Below the pieces are notes generated by a model. It was given only the letters and a program-made list of their open reading frames with translations, searched no databases and was not told where the DNA came from. The position numbers and the translations under genes were made by a program. From Microbacterium sp. VKM Ac-2923 (GTDB lineage: Bacteria > Actinomycetota > Actinomycetes > Actinomycetales > Microbacteriaceae), in NCBI RefSeq assembly GCF_022815605.1, contig NZ_JALGRP010000006.1:1-64000 (forward strand): a stretch of DNA of 64,000 nt, in the 5' to 3' direction. Below are positions 1 to 8,384 of the stretch, piece after piece; position 1 is the first letter of the stretch; each line of letters begins with the position of its first letter.

Positions 1-482
1 TGCAGGCGGTCCTGACGGCCGCGCATGTCGTTCTGTCCGGGGTAGTTCGACCCCTCAGCGAGCCAGATCTTCAGGTCGCGGGAGCCCGTGGCATCCATCA
101 CGTCGATGCAGGCGAGGTGGTGGTCGATGGCCTTGCGACGGATGGCGTCGTCGTGGTGGGTCAGGGCGCCGAACTTGTAGTCCTCGTCCTGGAAGGTGTT
201 GGAGTTGATCGTGCCGAGGCTCACGCCCAGGTCTTCGGCGTGGCGGCGCAGGGCACCGAAGTCGTCGACGAGGTCCCACGGGATGTGCAGCGCGACCGCC
301 GGAGCGAGCGCGGTGAGACGGTTGACCTCCGCGGCATCCGCGATCTTCTCGAACGGGTCGCGCGGCGTACCGGCGGTGGCGAACACGCGGAAGCGCGTGC
401 CGGAGTTGCCGAACGCCCAGGAGGGCAGCTCGATCGCCTGACCCTCGAGGGTCGAAAGGATCTCGGGGCGGAGGGCGGTCAT
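1..482 (-). CDS. rhaI: L-rhamnose isomerase, RhaI type (N-terminal part only)
   Basis: The visible 160 residues begin MTALRPEILSTLEGQAIELP and contain AIELPSWAFGNSGTRF and GVSLGTINSNTFQD, as in the TIM-barrel L-rhamnose isomerases of the Pseudomonas stutzeri type (metal-dependent, L-rhamnose to L-rhamnulose, cytoplasmic). The gene continues beyond the left edge, so the metal-ligand half is not visible. Its ATG overlaps the TGA of the upstream mutarotase gene by four bases (ATGA), so the two are translationally coupled. Regulation is presumably from the LacI-type operator upstream of rhaM. The family call is confident; substrate preference (rhamnose versus other deoxy-sugars) rests on the mutarotase neighbour. 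Confidence 0.85.
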   Translation of the reverse strand, partial: MTALRPEILSTLEGQAIELPSWAFGNSGTRFRVFATAGTPRDPFEKIADAAEVNRLTALAPAVALHIPWDLVDDFGALRRHAEDLGVSLGTINSNTFQDEDYKFGALTHHDDAIRRKAIDHHLACIDVMDATGSRDLKIWLAEGSNYPGQNDMRGRQDRL

Positions 483-841
483 GAGGGGGTCCTTCCCGCG
501 TTCGCGAGCTGGTCGGCGAGGTGGAAGACCTCGGTGAGGGCGGTGGCGGCCTGGTCGGGTCGGCCGTCGAGACCGAGGAAGTAGGGCGCCATCTCGGCCT
601 CCCAGGCGGCCGCGATCGGTGAAGCGGCGAGGTACGCCCCGGCGGCTGCGTCGTCGTCCGTCTCGTAGTAGCCGACCAAGCGGCCACCCTCGCCGAGGAA
701 CAGCGAGTAGTTGCGTCGCCCGGCGGCGGCGATCTCGTCGAGCATCTCGGCGCGCACCGGTGAGTGGCTCGCGATGTAGTCGTCCACCCGCTCGGGCCGG
801 ATGCGCAGCTCGAAGCAGACACGGGTCGTCTGTGCGGACAT
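479..841 (-). CDS. rhaM: L-rhamnose mutarotase
   Basis: A 120-residue protein of the RhaM/YiiL family, which interconverts alpha and beta anomers of L-rhamnose so that the isomerase receives its preferred anomer. It shows the ferredoxin-like pattern of the family: RVCFELRIRPERVDDYIASH near the start, then RRNYSLFL and GYYETDD. I chose the ATG at 841 (MSAQTTRV) because GGAG lies about a dozen bases upstream; a longer frame starting at 877 would run through the operator at 865-876. It is the first gene of a rhaM-rhaI operon, divergent from a LacI regulator. Confidence 0.88.
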   Translation of the reverse strand: MSAQTTRVCFELRIRPERVDDYIASHSPVRAEMLDEIAAAGRRNYSLFLGEGGRLVGYYETDDDAAAGAYLAASPIAAAWEAEMAPYFLGLDGRPDQAATALTEVFHLADQLANAGRTPS

Positions 842-864
842 GGTCGGGGTCTCTCCTTCGAGAA

Positions 865-876
865 TGAATCGTTTCA
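865..876. promoter_or_regulatory. LacI-family operator in the rhaM / lacI divergent region
   Basis: TGAATCGTTTCA differs at one central base from the widespread LacI/CcpA-type operator TGAAACGTTTCA; adding the flanking A and T gives a 14-base near-palindrome. It lies 24 bases upstream of the rhaM start and in the same intergenic space as the LacI gene, so repression of rhaMI and autoregulation are likely. Confidence 0.7.
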
Positions 877-1033
877 TCTCATGCTACGGCCGCGCCTGTC
901 GACACGCAACAGGACGATCAGGATCGGCGAACCCCCGCGCGCAGCGCCTCGCGCGCAGCACGCCGGCGGGACCCGGATCCCCCGACTACCTGCGATATCG
1001 TCATCGCATCCCCGGGGAGAGGCACGGTCGTCG

Positions 1034-2032
1034 ATGGTGGTGAAGATCAAAGACGTCGCGGCTCACGCGGGGGTCTCGGTGGGAACCGTCTCCAACGTGC
1101 TCAACGGCCGCGAGACGGTGTCCGAGGCCGCCGTCGAACGCGTGCGGGCGGCCATCGCGACTCTCGGATACGTGCGCAACGATGCCGCCCGCCAGCTGCG
1201 CGCCGGCCGCAGTCGCAGCATCGCGTTGATCGTCCTCGACGTCGGCAATCCCTTCTTCGCGGCCGTCGCACGTGGTGCCGAGGCCCGGGCCGCCGAGGAC
1301 GGGTACGTCGTGCTGCTCGGGTCCAGCGGTGCCGACGGCGAGCGGGAGCGGCTCTACCTCGACCAGTTCCGTGAGCAGCGGGTCGCCGGGGTGCTGTTGA
1401 CCCCCGCCGACGCCGACGGCGACGTGGTCGAACGCCTGGCGGCCGCCGGCATCCCGGTGGTCCTCGTCGATGAGCGAGCCGCCGCGGCGGAGGTGTCCGC
1501 GGTCTCGGTCGACGACGTCGAGGGCGGATACCTCGCCGTCGCGCACCTGCTCACGGCAGGCCGCCGTCGCATCGCGTTCGTCGGCGGTCCGCTGACGACG
1601 CGTCAGGTCGCCGACCGTCTCACCGGCGCACGCCGGGCGGTCGCCGAAGCCGACGGCGCCGGTCTCGAGATCGTCGAGACGGACGCCATGACGGTTCTCG
1701 CCGGCCGCGCGGCCGGCGAGCGCGTGCGCTCGCGGCACGACCGGCCGGATGCCGTGTTCGCCGCGAACGACCTGCTGGCCGTCGGGGTGCTGCAGGCCCT
1801 GACGATGCGGGGCGACGTCCGCGTCCCCGAGGACATCGCTCTCGTCGGCTACGACGACATCGACTTCGCTGCCGCCGCCGTCGTCCCGCTGACCTCGGTG
1901 CGCCAACCGGCCGAGGCGCTGGGTTCGACCGCGGTGGATCTGCTGCTGCGACAGCTCGACGGCGCGCTCGACCCGGCGCAGCGGCAGGTGCGTTTCCGAC
2001 CCGAACTCGTGGTGCGGGAGTCGAGCGGATAG
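1034..2032 (+). CDS. LacI-family transcriptional regulator of the rhamnose genes
   Basis: A 332-residue LacI/GalR repressor. Residues 3-50 form the DNA-binding headpiece (KIKDVAAHAGVSVGTVSNVL then YVRNDAARQLRAG hinge); the remainder is a periplasmic-binding-like sensor domain (SRSIALIVLDVGNPFF, IALVGYDDIDFA, TSVRQPAEALG). The ATG at 1034 is preceded by GGGGAG. An upstream in-frame extension lacks family similarity and would overlap the divergent promoter. Orientation opposite rhaM-rhaI and the nearby LacI operator indicate it controls rhamnose use; the inducer is probably rhamnose or rhamnulose, which is inference. Confidence 0.88.
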   Translation: MVVKIKDVAAHAGVSVGTVSNVLNGRETVSEAAVERVRAAIATLGYVRNDAARQLRAGRSRSIALIVLDVGNPFFAAVARGAEARAAEDGYVVLLGSSGADGERERLYLDQFREQRVAGVLLTPADADGDVVERLAAAGIPVVLVDERAAAAEVSAVSVDDVEGGYLAVAHLLTAGRRRIAFVGGPLTTRQVADRLTGARRAVAEADGAGLEIVETDAMTVLAGRAAGERVRSRHDRPDAVFAANDLLAVGVLQALTMRGDVRVPEDIALVGYDDIDFAAAAVVPLTSVRQPAEALGSTAVDLLLRQLDGALDPAQRQVRFRPELVVRESSG

Positions 2033-2141
2033 CAGCGGGGCTCTCCTCGGCACGCGGGGTCGACACCACCTGCCGCGAAGGGAGGATATTCCGGGGCGGG
2101 AGGACTCCTGGCCCCTCTGGCGTCCTCCGGTGGCCGAATCT

Positions 2142-2349
2142 CCTCCCGCCGCGGGGCGGGATCGGCAGCGAACCACCCTCCCGCCGCGGGGCGGGACCGG
2201 CGGCAACCCATCCGCCCGCCGCAAGGCGGAACCGGCGGCGACGCCCCTCCCGCGGCAGGGCGGAACCGGCGGCAACCCACCCGCCCACCGCAGGGCGGAG
2301 CCGACGGCGACGCCCCTCCCGCCGCAGGGCGGAACCGACGGCGACCCCG
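2142..2349. repeat. Six tandem ~35-bp GC-rich hairpin-forming repeats
   Basis: Units begin near 2142, 2177, 2212, 2246, 2281 and 2315, each starting CCTCCCGCC or a variant, then GCAGGGCGGAACCGGCGGC and a short tail. CCGCC...GGCGG in each unit can fold. The array fills the 366-bp space (2033-2398) between the convergent LacI and MFS genes. No spacers differ between the units, so it is not CRISPR. It may act as a bidirectional terminator or be a slippage-expanded array. Confidence 0.8.
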
Positions 2350-2398
2350 GGCCCCACCGCCCGAGGGAGAGGCGTCTTCCGACCGAACCGGCAGCCGC

Positions 2399-3871
2399 TC
2401 AGTGCGCCGGCATCGCCTCGGCGCCCTCGACCTGCTTCGGCGTCCGCACGAACGCCGCGAGCACGATCACCGCGAGCGAGAGGCACGCCGCGACGAAGAA
2501 GGCGGAGTGGATGCCGGTGGCCGTGGCATCCACCACCGACGCGCCCTGATCGGCGACGGCCGCCGCCGATCCCACCGTCATCAGCGTGACGAACACCGCG
2601 GTGCCCGCCGCCCCGGCCAGCTGCTGCACGGTCGAGACGATCGCCGAGCCGTGCGGGTAGAGCTCGCGCGGGAGCGAACCGAGCGCCGAGGTCATCAGCG
2701 GGGTGAACATGAACGCCAGTCCGAGGCTCAGGACGCAGTGCACCGCGATGACGAACCCGATGGGCGTGGTGACCGACAGCGTCGAGAAGCCCCACAGCGC
2801 GATGCTCGCGACGATCGCGCCAGGCAGCACGAGCGGGCGCGCGCCGAAGCGATCGAACAGGTTGCCGACGATCGGCGCCATGAGGCCCATGAGCAGCCCA
2901 CCGGGCAGCAGCATCAAGCCCGTCGGCAGGGTGCCGAGGCCGAGGACGTTCTGCAGGTACAGCGGCAGCAGGATCAGCACGCCGAACAGGGTCGTCATGG
3001 CCACCACGACGAGGATCACCGCGATGGTGAAGGCCGAGTGGCGGAAGACGGCGAGGTTCAGCAGCACCCGATCGGTCGACCCCAAGCGCAGCTGGCGCAC
3101 GACGAACGCGGCGAGCGCGACGGCCCCCACGACCAGCGGAATCCACACGGGCACGATCTCGTGACCGCCGGCGGCCTCGCCGATGCTCGACAGGCCGAAG
3201 ATGATGCCGCCGAAGGCCAGCGCCGAGAGCACGACCGAGAGGACGTCGAGAGTCACCCGACGCGTGTCGGTGAGGTTCTGCACCCACCGCGCACCGAGGG
3301 CGATCGCGACCAACGCGATCGGCACCATGACGATAAACATGGCGCGCCAGGGGAACACCGACAGGATCAGGCCCGACACCGTGGGACCGACCGCGGGAGC
3401 GACGGAGATCACGATCGAGATGAGGCCCATCATGCGACCGCGGCGGTGGGCGGGCACGACGTTCAGCACGGTGGTGAACAGCAGCGGAATCATAATGGCG
3501 GTGCCCGAGGCCTGCACGATGCGACCGAGCAGCAGCACGCCGAACCCGGGGGCGATCGCCGCGATCACGGTGCCGAGGGTGAACAACCCCATCGCGGTGA
3601 AGAACAGCGTCCGCAGCGGGAAGCGCTGGATGAGGAAGCCGGTTGCGGGGATGACGACGGCCATCGTCAGCAGGAATGCCGTGGTGAGCCACTGGGCGGT
3701 GGCGGCGGTGATGTCGAGCTCGCGCATGAGCTCGGGGAGGGCGACGCCCATGATCGTCTCGTTCAGGATGACGACGAACGCGGCGACCACGAGCAGGGCG
3801 ATGACCGCCCCGGGGCGGACGGCGGCTTTTCCGGGCGGAGCGGCGGTGGGGACGGTTCCGGTGGCGACCAT
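2399..3871 (-). CDS. MFS multidrug exporter, DHA2 (14-TM) family
   Basis: A 490-residue membrane protein of the EmrB/QacA-type drug:proton antiporters. The first helix ends VVILNETIMGVALP, equivalent to the family motif LDxTIVNVALP; then QWLTTAFLLTMAVVIPATG, GRIVQASGTAIMIPLLFT, RGRMMGLISIVISVAPAVGP and PWRAMFIVMVP follow. The start MVATGTVPT at 3871 is followed by a short cytoplasmic tail before helix 1; in-frame extension upstream would cross the operator. It is divergent from a TetR gene, the classic drug-efflux arrangement. Substrates cannot be read from sequence. Confidence 0.9.
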   Translation of the reverse strand: MVATGTVPTAAPPGKAAVRPGAVIALLVVAAFVVILNETIMGVALPELMRELDITAATAQWLTTAFLLTMAVVIPATGFLIQRFPLRTLFFTAMGLFTLGTVIAAIAPGFGVLLLGRIVQASGTAIMIPLLFTTVLNVVPAHRRGRMMGLISIVISVAPAVGPTVSGLILSVFPWRAMFIVMVPIALVAIALGARWVQNLTDTRRVTLDVLSVVLSALAFGGIIFGLSSIGEAAGGHEIVPVWIPLVVGAVALAAFVVRQLRLGSTDRVLLNLAVFRHSAFTIAVILVVVAMTTLFGVLILLPLYLQNVLGLGTLPTGLMLLPGGLLMGLMAPIVGNLFDRFGARPLVLPGAIVASIALWGFSTLSVTTPIGFVIAVHCVLSLGLAFMFTPLMTSALGSLPRELYPHGSAIVSTVQQLAGAAGTAVFVTLMTVGSAAAVADQGASVVDATATGIHSAFFVAACLSLAVIVLAAFVRTPKQVEGAEAMPAH

Positions 3872-3901
3872 GGCGGTCCAATCTGAGCAGTGAAAGACAA
3901 G

Positions 3902-3918
3902 TTGGCAGTTACTGCCAA
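3902..3918. promoter_or_regulatory. TetR-type operator (perfect palindrome)
   Basis: TTGGCAGTTACTGCCAA has perfect 7-base arms around a TTA centre. It sits in the 72-bp gap between the divergent MFS and TetR starts (31 bp from the exporter ATG, 26 bp from the regulator ATG), where a bound dimer would cover both promoters. Confidence 0.85.
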
Positions 3919-3943
3919 TAAGACATGGACTACTGTATCCGAT

Positions 3944-4561
3944 ATGAGCACTCCCGTAGCCCCCGTCGAGGGCCTGCGCGACCGCCGCCGCCGAGAGACC
4001 TCGGTCGAGATCTGCGCCGCCGCCCTCGACCTCTTCGAGCAGAAGGGAGTCAGCGGCACGACGGTGGACGAGATCGCCGCTCGCGCCGGGGTCTCGCCGC
4101 GCACCTTCTTCCGTCTCGCCCGCACGAAAGAAGACGCCGTCTTCGTCGACGACACCCGATTCATCGAGGCCCTCGCCGGCGTCGGCGAACCCGGCGACGA
4201 CATCGCCGCCCTGACGACGGCGCTGCGCGCGGTCTTCGGCCGGGAGCTCGAGAAATTGGATGCCGACCCTCAGGCCCGCGAACGCTTCCTGCGCGTGCGC
4301 CGGCTCATCGCGCACGAACCCGCTCTCCTGGGCGCCGCGATCCGCCGCGAAGCGACGTCGTCCGACCGGTTCATCCCCGAGATCGCCGATCGCCTCGGCT
4401 GCTCCGAGCTCGACGTCCGTGCCGCGCTCGGTCTCGCCGGCCTCGAGATGCGGACGACCCTCGACGAGTGGGCCCGCCGCCACGAGCGTGGCGCTTCGAG
4501 CAGCCTCGTCGATCTGCACCGCGACGTGCAGCGGCAGATGGGTCGCGCGGCGAGCGCCTGA
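3944..4561 (+). CDS. TetR-family repressor of the adjacent MFS exporter
   Basis: A 205-residue TetR/AcrR regulator. Residues 12-60 hold the helix-turn-helix: RRRETSVEICAAALDLFEQ, GVSGTTVDEIAARAGVSPRT, FFRLARTKEDAVF. The C-terminal half is the variable ligand domain. I favour ATG 3944 (MSTPVAPVEG) over one at 3890, because the longer form would translate through the palindromic operator. Divergent placement next to a DHA2 exporter suggests derepression by an exported compound. Related TetR proteins often carry extra N-terminal residues, so the start is less certain than the family. Confidence 0.88.
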   Translation: MSTPVAPVEGLRDRRRRETSVEICAAALDLFEQKGVSGTTVDEIAARAGVSPRTFFRLARTKEDAVFVDDTRFIEALAGVGEPGDDIAALTTALRAVFGRELEKLDADPQARERFLRVRRLIAHEPALLGAAIRREATSSDRFIPEIADRLGCSELDVRAALGLAGLEMRTTLDEWARRHERGASSSLVDLHRDVQRQMGRAASA

Positions 4562-4589
4562 GCTCGCCACGCCCCGGGATGCGGGGAGG

Positions 4590-5435
4590 TCACGTCTCGC
4601 GCGTGATCGTGACCTTGACCTTGAGGTTGCTGCGCCCGGGGCCCGCGTACACGCCGCGCAGCGGCGGCACGTCGTTGTAGTCGCGTCCGCGGCCCACGAG
4701 CACGTGACGGTCGCCGATCTCGATGTTGTTCGTGGGGTCGAAACCCTGCCAGTCGCCCGCGAACCATTCCACCCACGCGTGGGACTCCCCCGTCACCGCT
4801 TCGCCGACCTCGGCGGAGGGCTTCGGGTGCAGGTAGCCAGAGACGTAGCGGGCCGGGATACCGACCTCGCGGAGCGCCCCGATCGCGATGTGGGCGATGT
4901 CCTGACAAACGCCCTTGCGCGCCTCCCACGCATCGACCGCCGTCGAGGTCACCCCCGTGACGCCCTGCATGTAGTCGATGGCGTCACCGACGGCCTCGGC
5001 GATGGCGTGCGCGGCCGGGCCCGGACGATCGTGCTGAGCGGCGATCGACCGTGCCAGCTCGGCGACCTCGGGATGCGGCGTCGTACGTCGTGTCTGCGTG
5101 AGCTGCTCCACGGTCGAGATCGAGCGCCCGGCCTCCGCGGCCAGCTGCTCCCACGTGATGTCGGTGTGCTCGATCGGACGCGGGCGCACCTCGATGAGGG
5201 AGCGCGCCGTGATCATCAGCGACGAGTGCGGCGACAGCACGTCGAAGGCCGCGACGCGCGTTCCGAAATAATCGACGTACTGATTGACCGAGGTCGACGG
5301 CTCGATGTCGAGCGACGAGCTCAGCACGAACTGGCTCTCGGTCGAGTGCGGCAGCATGCGCGCCTCGTTGTACGACGCCGAGACGTCGCCCGGGTACACG
5401 AAGCCGGTCTGGTGCTCGATGCGCAGTCGTTTCAT
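4590..5435 (-). CDS. Transglutaminase-like cysteine protease/peptidase
   Basis: A 281-residue protein with the bacterial transglutaminase N-terminal beta-domain (residues 1-85, RLRIEHQTGFVYPGDVSASY) and a transglutaminase core. The catalytic triad is visible: Cys177 (ARKGVCQDIAH), His219 (GESHAWVEWF) and Asp233 (GFDPTNN). There is no signal peptide, so it acts in the cytoplasm. It is the last gene of an operon with an alpha-E protein and a circularly permuted ATP-grasp enzyme; this trio recurs in many bacteria and has been proposed, from comparative genomics of ATP-grasp amidoligases, to make and process a peptide or peptide tag. No substrate is known to me. Confidence 0.88.
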   Translation of the reverse strand: MKRLRIEHQTGFVYPGDVSASYNEARMLPHSTESQFVLSSSLDIEPSTSVNQYVDYFGTRVAAFDVLSPHSSLMITARSLIEVRPRPIEHTDITWEQLAAEAGRSISTVEQLTQTRRTTPHPEVAELARSIAAQHDRPGPAAHAIAEAVGDAIDYMQGVTGVTSTAVDAWEARKGVCQDIAHIAIGALREVGIPARYVSGYLHPKPSAEVGEAVTGESHAWVEWFAGDWQGFDPTNNIEIGDRHVLVGRGRDYNDVPPLRGVYAGPGRSNLKVKVTITRET

Positions 5436-5499
5436 CGCGTCATCCCTTTCGTCCGACGCGGGGCCATCGGCGCCGACGATCGCGGAGGTTGCCTGCGGG

Positions 5500-6432
5500 T
5501 CACGAGATCTCCCCGATCCAGCTCGGCTCGGCCTGCGTCGGGAAGAACCGCGAGCGGATGGCCTCCGACGCCTCTCGCGTGACTGTCTGCACGCGCTGCA
5601 TGTGCTCGGGCAGCTCGGAGAGGATCTCGCTCACCGGGCGGTACTCGAGGTCGTTGCGGATCTGCCCGAGCGCGCGCAGCACGGTGTTGGAGTGCCCCAC
5701 GCGGTCGGCGCGCGGATCGATGGCGCTCATGCAGTCCTCGGCCCGCTGGATCGAGAAGATGATCGAGCGGGGGAACAGGCGGTCGAGCAGCAGGAACTCG
5801 GCGGCGTTGCGGGCGCTCGGCATCCCCCGGTACGTGCGGAGGTACGCCTCGTACGCCCCGCACGAGCGCAGGATCGTCGTCCACGACGGACCCGACACCT
5901 CGGTCAGCGACCGGGTGGCGAGAAGGCGCGCCGTCATGTCGGTGCGCTCGATGCTGCGACCGAGAGTGAAGAACTGCCACGCCTCGTCGCGGTTGGTGGA
6001 CGAGTCGACGATGCCGATGGCCAGGGCCGCACGCTCGCGCGTCCACTGGAAGAACTCGTGCACCTTCTCGGTCTGCAACCGTCGCGGCATCCGGGAATTC
6101 GTGGTGTTGAGGGTCTCCCAGAGCTCGGTGGAGACGATCTCGCGTGCGCGGCGGGCATTCTCGCGCGCCGCGGTGAGCGAGTACGCGATGCTCGACGGGT
6201 TCATCCGGTCGACGGCGAGACGGGCGAGCACGTCGTCGCGGCGCACGGTGTCGATGTTCTCCGGCCAGGGCGAGCCCATCACGCTCAGCAGCGAACGACA
6301 CGCGGTGTCCTCGTCGATCCAGGGGTCTTCGAGCAGCAGTTGGAGGTGCACGTCGAGGATGCGCGCCGTCCCGTCGCTGCGCTCGATGTAGCGCCCGATC
6401 CAGAACAGGCTCTCTGCAATGCGGCTCAGCAT
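5500..6432 (-). CDS. Alpha-E domain protein
   Basis: A 310-residue all-helical alpha-E family protein. It starts MLSRIAESLFWIGRYIERSD, the family signature, and later has GRSIERTDMTARLL and RAEDCMSAIDPRADRVG. The family has no settled activity but is nearly always encoded beside circularly permuted ATP-grasp and transglutaminase-like proteins, as here, so it probably supports the same reaction. ATG 6432 was chosen for the conserved N-terminus; the in-frame extension upstream is low-complexity and covers two copies of a dispersed repeat. The gap to the transglutaminase gene is 64 bp and to the ATP-grasp gene 67 bp. Confidence 0.9.
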   Translation of the reverse strand: MLSRIAESLFWIGRYIERSDGTARILDVHLQLLLEDPWIDEDTACRSLLSVMGSPWPENIDTVRRDDVLARLAVDRMNPSSIAYSLTAARENARRAREIVSTELWETLNTTNSRMPRRLQTEKVHEFFQWTRERAALAIGIVDSSTNRDEAWQFFTLGRSIERTDMTARLLATRSLTEVSGPSWTTILRSCGAYEAYLRTYRGMPSARNAAEFLLLDRLFPRSIIFSIQRAEDCMSAIDPRADRVGHSNTVLRALGQIRNDLEYRPVSEILSELPEHMQRVQTVTREASEAIRSRFFPTQAEPSWIGEIS

Positions 6433-6448
6433 GAGAACGCCTCTCGGT

Positions 6449-6484
6449 CCCTGAGCTTGCCGAAGGGCCCTGAGCTTGTCGAAT
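6449..6484. repeat. Two adjacent copies of the CCCTGAGCTTGTCGAA repeat
   Basis: CCCTGAGCTTGCCGAAGGG is followed immediately by CCCTGAGCTTGTCGAA, within the 67-bp gap between two operon genes. The same word in reverse orientation (TTCGACAAGCTCAGGG) occurs at about 59.38 and 59.43 kb. Confidence 0.75.
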
Positions 6485-6499
6485 AGTCTGCGATGCGGC

Positions 6500-8278
6500 T
6501 CAGCATGGCGCCTGCTCCCGTTCGTCACCCGCGGGTGCGACCGAGGACCCCGAGTCTGTCGACGGGTCACGAACCAGCTCCCGCGCCTGCTGCTGCTGCT
6601 CCGCCTGCGGGCCGTGCTGCACACCGGCGTCCTGCTGCTGCTGCTCCTGCTGGTCGCGGCCGGGCCTCTGGTCGCGGGGCGAGGTCGCCGGCGCGGGCTG
6701 ACCGTCGTAGATGATCGGGATCGCCTCGGTCACCGCCGCCTGATCGGCCACCAGTCCCGATACGCCGTTGCCCTGGCCGTACTCGACGTGCGAGGGAGCG
6801 GAACCGCCGACGACCCACGTGTCCTTCGACCCGCCACCCTGGCTGGAGTTCACCACGAGCTGCCCCTCGGGGAGGGCGACGCGGGTGAGGCCGCCGGGCA
6901 GCACCCAGATGTCGTCGCCGTCGTTCACGGCGAACGGACGCAGGTCCGCGTGACGCGGTCGCATCCCGTCCTCCACCAACGTCGGGATGGTCGAGAGCAT
7001 CACCACCGGCTGGGCGATCCAGCCGCGCGGATCGGCCTTCAGCCGCTTGCGCAGCGCGTCGAGCTCGGCGGGCGAGGCATCGGGGCCCACGACGAGTCCC
7101 TTCCCGCCGGAGCCGTCGACGGGCTTCACCACCAGTTCCGGCAGGCGGTCGAGCACCTCCTCGAGAGCGCCCGGGTCTTCGAGCCGCCAGGTGTCGACGT
7201 TCTTCAGGATCGGCTCCTCGGCGAGGTAGTACCGGATCAGCTCGGGCACGTAGGTGTAGAGCAGCTTGTCGTCGGCCACGCCGTTGCCGACGGCGTTGGC
7301 GATCGTGACGTTGCCGAGCCGCGCGGCCAGCATGAGGCCCGGGGCGCCCAGCATCGAGTCGGCGCGGAACTGCAGCGGGTCGAGGAAGTCGTCGTCGACG
7401 CGGCGGTAGATGACGTCGACGCGCTGCGGGCCGCGGGTGGTGCGCATGAACACCTTGCCGCCGATGCTCAGCAGGTCACGGCCCTCGACGAGCTCGACGC
7501 CCATGAGGCGCGCGAGCAAGGTGTGCTCGAAGTACGCCGAGTTGTAGACGCCCGGGGTGAGCACGACGATGTTCGGGTCGTCGATCCCGGGCGGGGCCGA
7601 CGCGCGGAGCGCGGCGAGGAGCTTGTTGGGGTAATCGCCCACGGGGCGCACCCGCATCGACACGAACAGCTCGGGCAGGGTCTGCGCCATGACCCTGCGG
7701 TTGGAGATGACGTACGAGACGCCCGAGGGCACGCGCACGTTGTCTTCGAGCACGCGCATCTCGCCGTGCTCGTCGCGGATGAGGTCGATGCCCGACACCT
7801 GGATGCGCACGCCGTTGGCACTGCGGATGCCGGCCGCTTGACGGTAGAAGTACTGCGACGACGAGATGAGACCGGCGGGCAGGATGCCGTCGCGCACGCA
7901 GTGCTGGTTGCCGTAGGCGTCGTCGAGGAATGCCTCCAGCGCGCGGACGCGCTGCTTCACGCCCGCTTCGATCCGCGACCACTCGTCGTACGCGATGACC
8001 CGGGGCACGGCATCCAGCGGGAAGGGTCGCTCCTCGCCCGCGAAGTCGAACGTGACGCCCTGCGCCAGATACGAACTCGCCAGGGACTCGGTGCGGCCGC
8101 GCAGCTCCTCCTGGGTCATCTGCGCCAGCGCTTGGTACAGCTCCCGGTACGCCTCACGAGACGGAGCGGAGTCGCCGGCCGTGGCCGGGGCACCGAACAT
8201 CTCGTCGTACGCCGGGACGCCGGATGCGGTCTTGCGCGGCGCCAGCGTGGAGCCGTAACCGTCGAACAGGTCACCCAT
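6500..8278 (-). CDS. Circularly permuted ATP-grasp type 2 family protein
   Basis: A 592-residue member of the circularly permuted ATP-grasp group. Core markers are TFDFAGEERPFPLDAVPRVI, YGNQHCVRDGILPAGL, VRVPSGVSYVISNRRVM, ELVEGRDL, RRVDDDFLDPLQF and VVKPVDGSGGKGLVVGP (ATP-binding loop). ATP-grasp enzymes activate a carboxylate as acyl phosphate and join it to an amine or thiol; the acceptor is unknown. It is the first gene of the ATP-grasp/alpha-E/transglutaminase operon. The last about 70 residues, beyond EAIPIIYDGQ, are a low-complexity Gln-rich tail (EQQQQ twice) encoded by CTG/CAG-rich DNA, not part of the fold and possibly variable between strains. Confidence 0.88.
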   Translation of the reverse strand: MGDLFDGYGSTLAPRKTASGVPAYDEMFGAPATAGDSAPSREAYRELYQALAQMTQEELRGRTESLASSYLAQGVTFDFAGEERPFPLDAVPRVIAYDEWSRIEAGVKQRVRALEAFLDDAYGNQHCVRDGILPAGLISSSQYFYRQAAGIRSANGVRIQVSGIDLIRDEHGEMRVLEDNVRVPSGVSYVISNRRVMAQTLPELFVSMRVRPVGDYPNKLLAALRASAPPGIDDPNIVVLTPGVYNSAYFEHTLLARLMGVELVEGRDLLSIGGKVFMRTTRGPQRVDVIYRRVDDDFLDPLQFRADSMLGAPGLMLAARLGNVTIANAVGNGVADDKLLYTYVPELIRYYLAEEPILKNVDTWRLEDPGALEEVLDRLPELVVKPVDGSGGKGLVVGPDASPAELDALRKRLKADPRGWIAQPVVMLSTIPTLVEDGMRPRHADLRPFAVNDGDDIWVLPGGLTRVALPEGQLVVNSSQGGGSKDTWVVGGSAPSHVEYGQGNGVSGLVADQAAVTEAIPIIYDGQPAPATSPRDQRPGRDQQEQQQQDAGVQHGPQAEQQQQARELVRDPSTDSGSSVAPAGDEREQAPC

Positions 8279-8384
8279 GCCAAGACTCTACTCAGCACCG
8301 TGTTGCCGACACGTTTCCCGGGCGGCGATCCCGGGTGTGGATAGAGTGACGCCAACGTCCGCCGCCACGACCAAGGGTGCCTTC

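Noticed and set aside
1001..2275. Long minus-strand reading frame over the LacI gene
   Set aside because: It lacks family features, and the plus-strand frame is a complete LacI protein; long antisense frames are expected at this GC content.
2142..2349. Regularly spaced repeats resembling a CRISPR array
   Set aside because: Units are contiguous with no unique spacers, very GC-rich, and no cas genes are near.
8279..8384. Extension of the second ATP-grasp protein upstream of ATG 8385
   Set aside because: The conserved domain starts MRVLVTSSRN, and the earlier codons lie in the divergent promoter.
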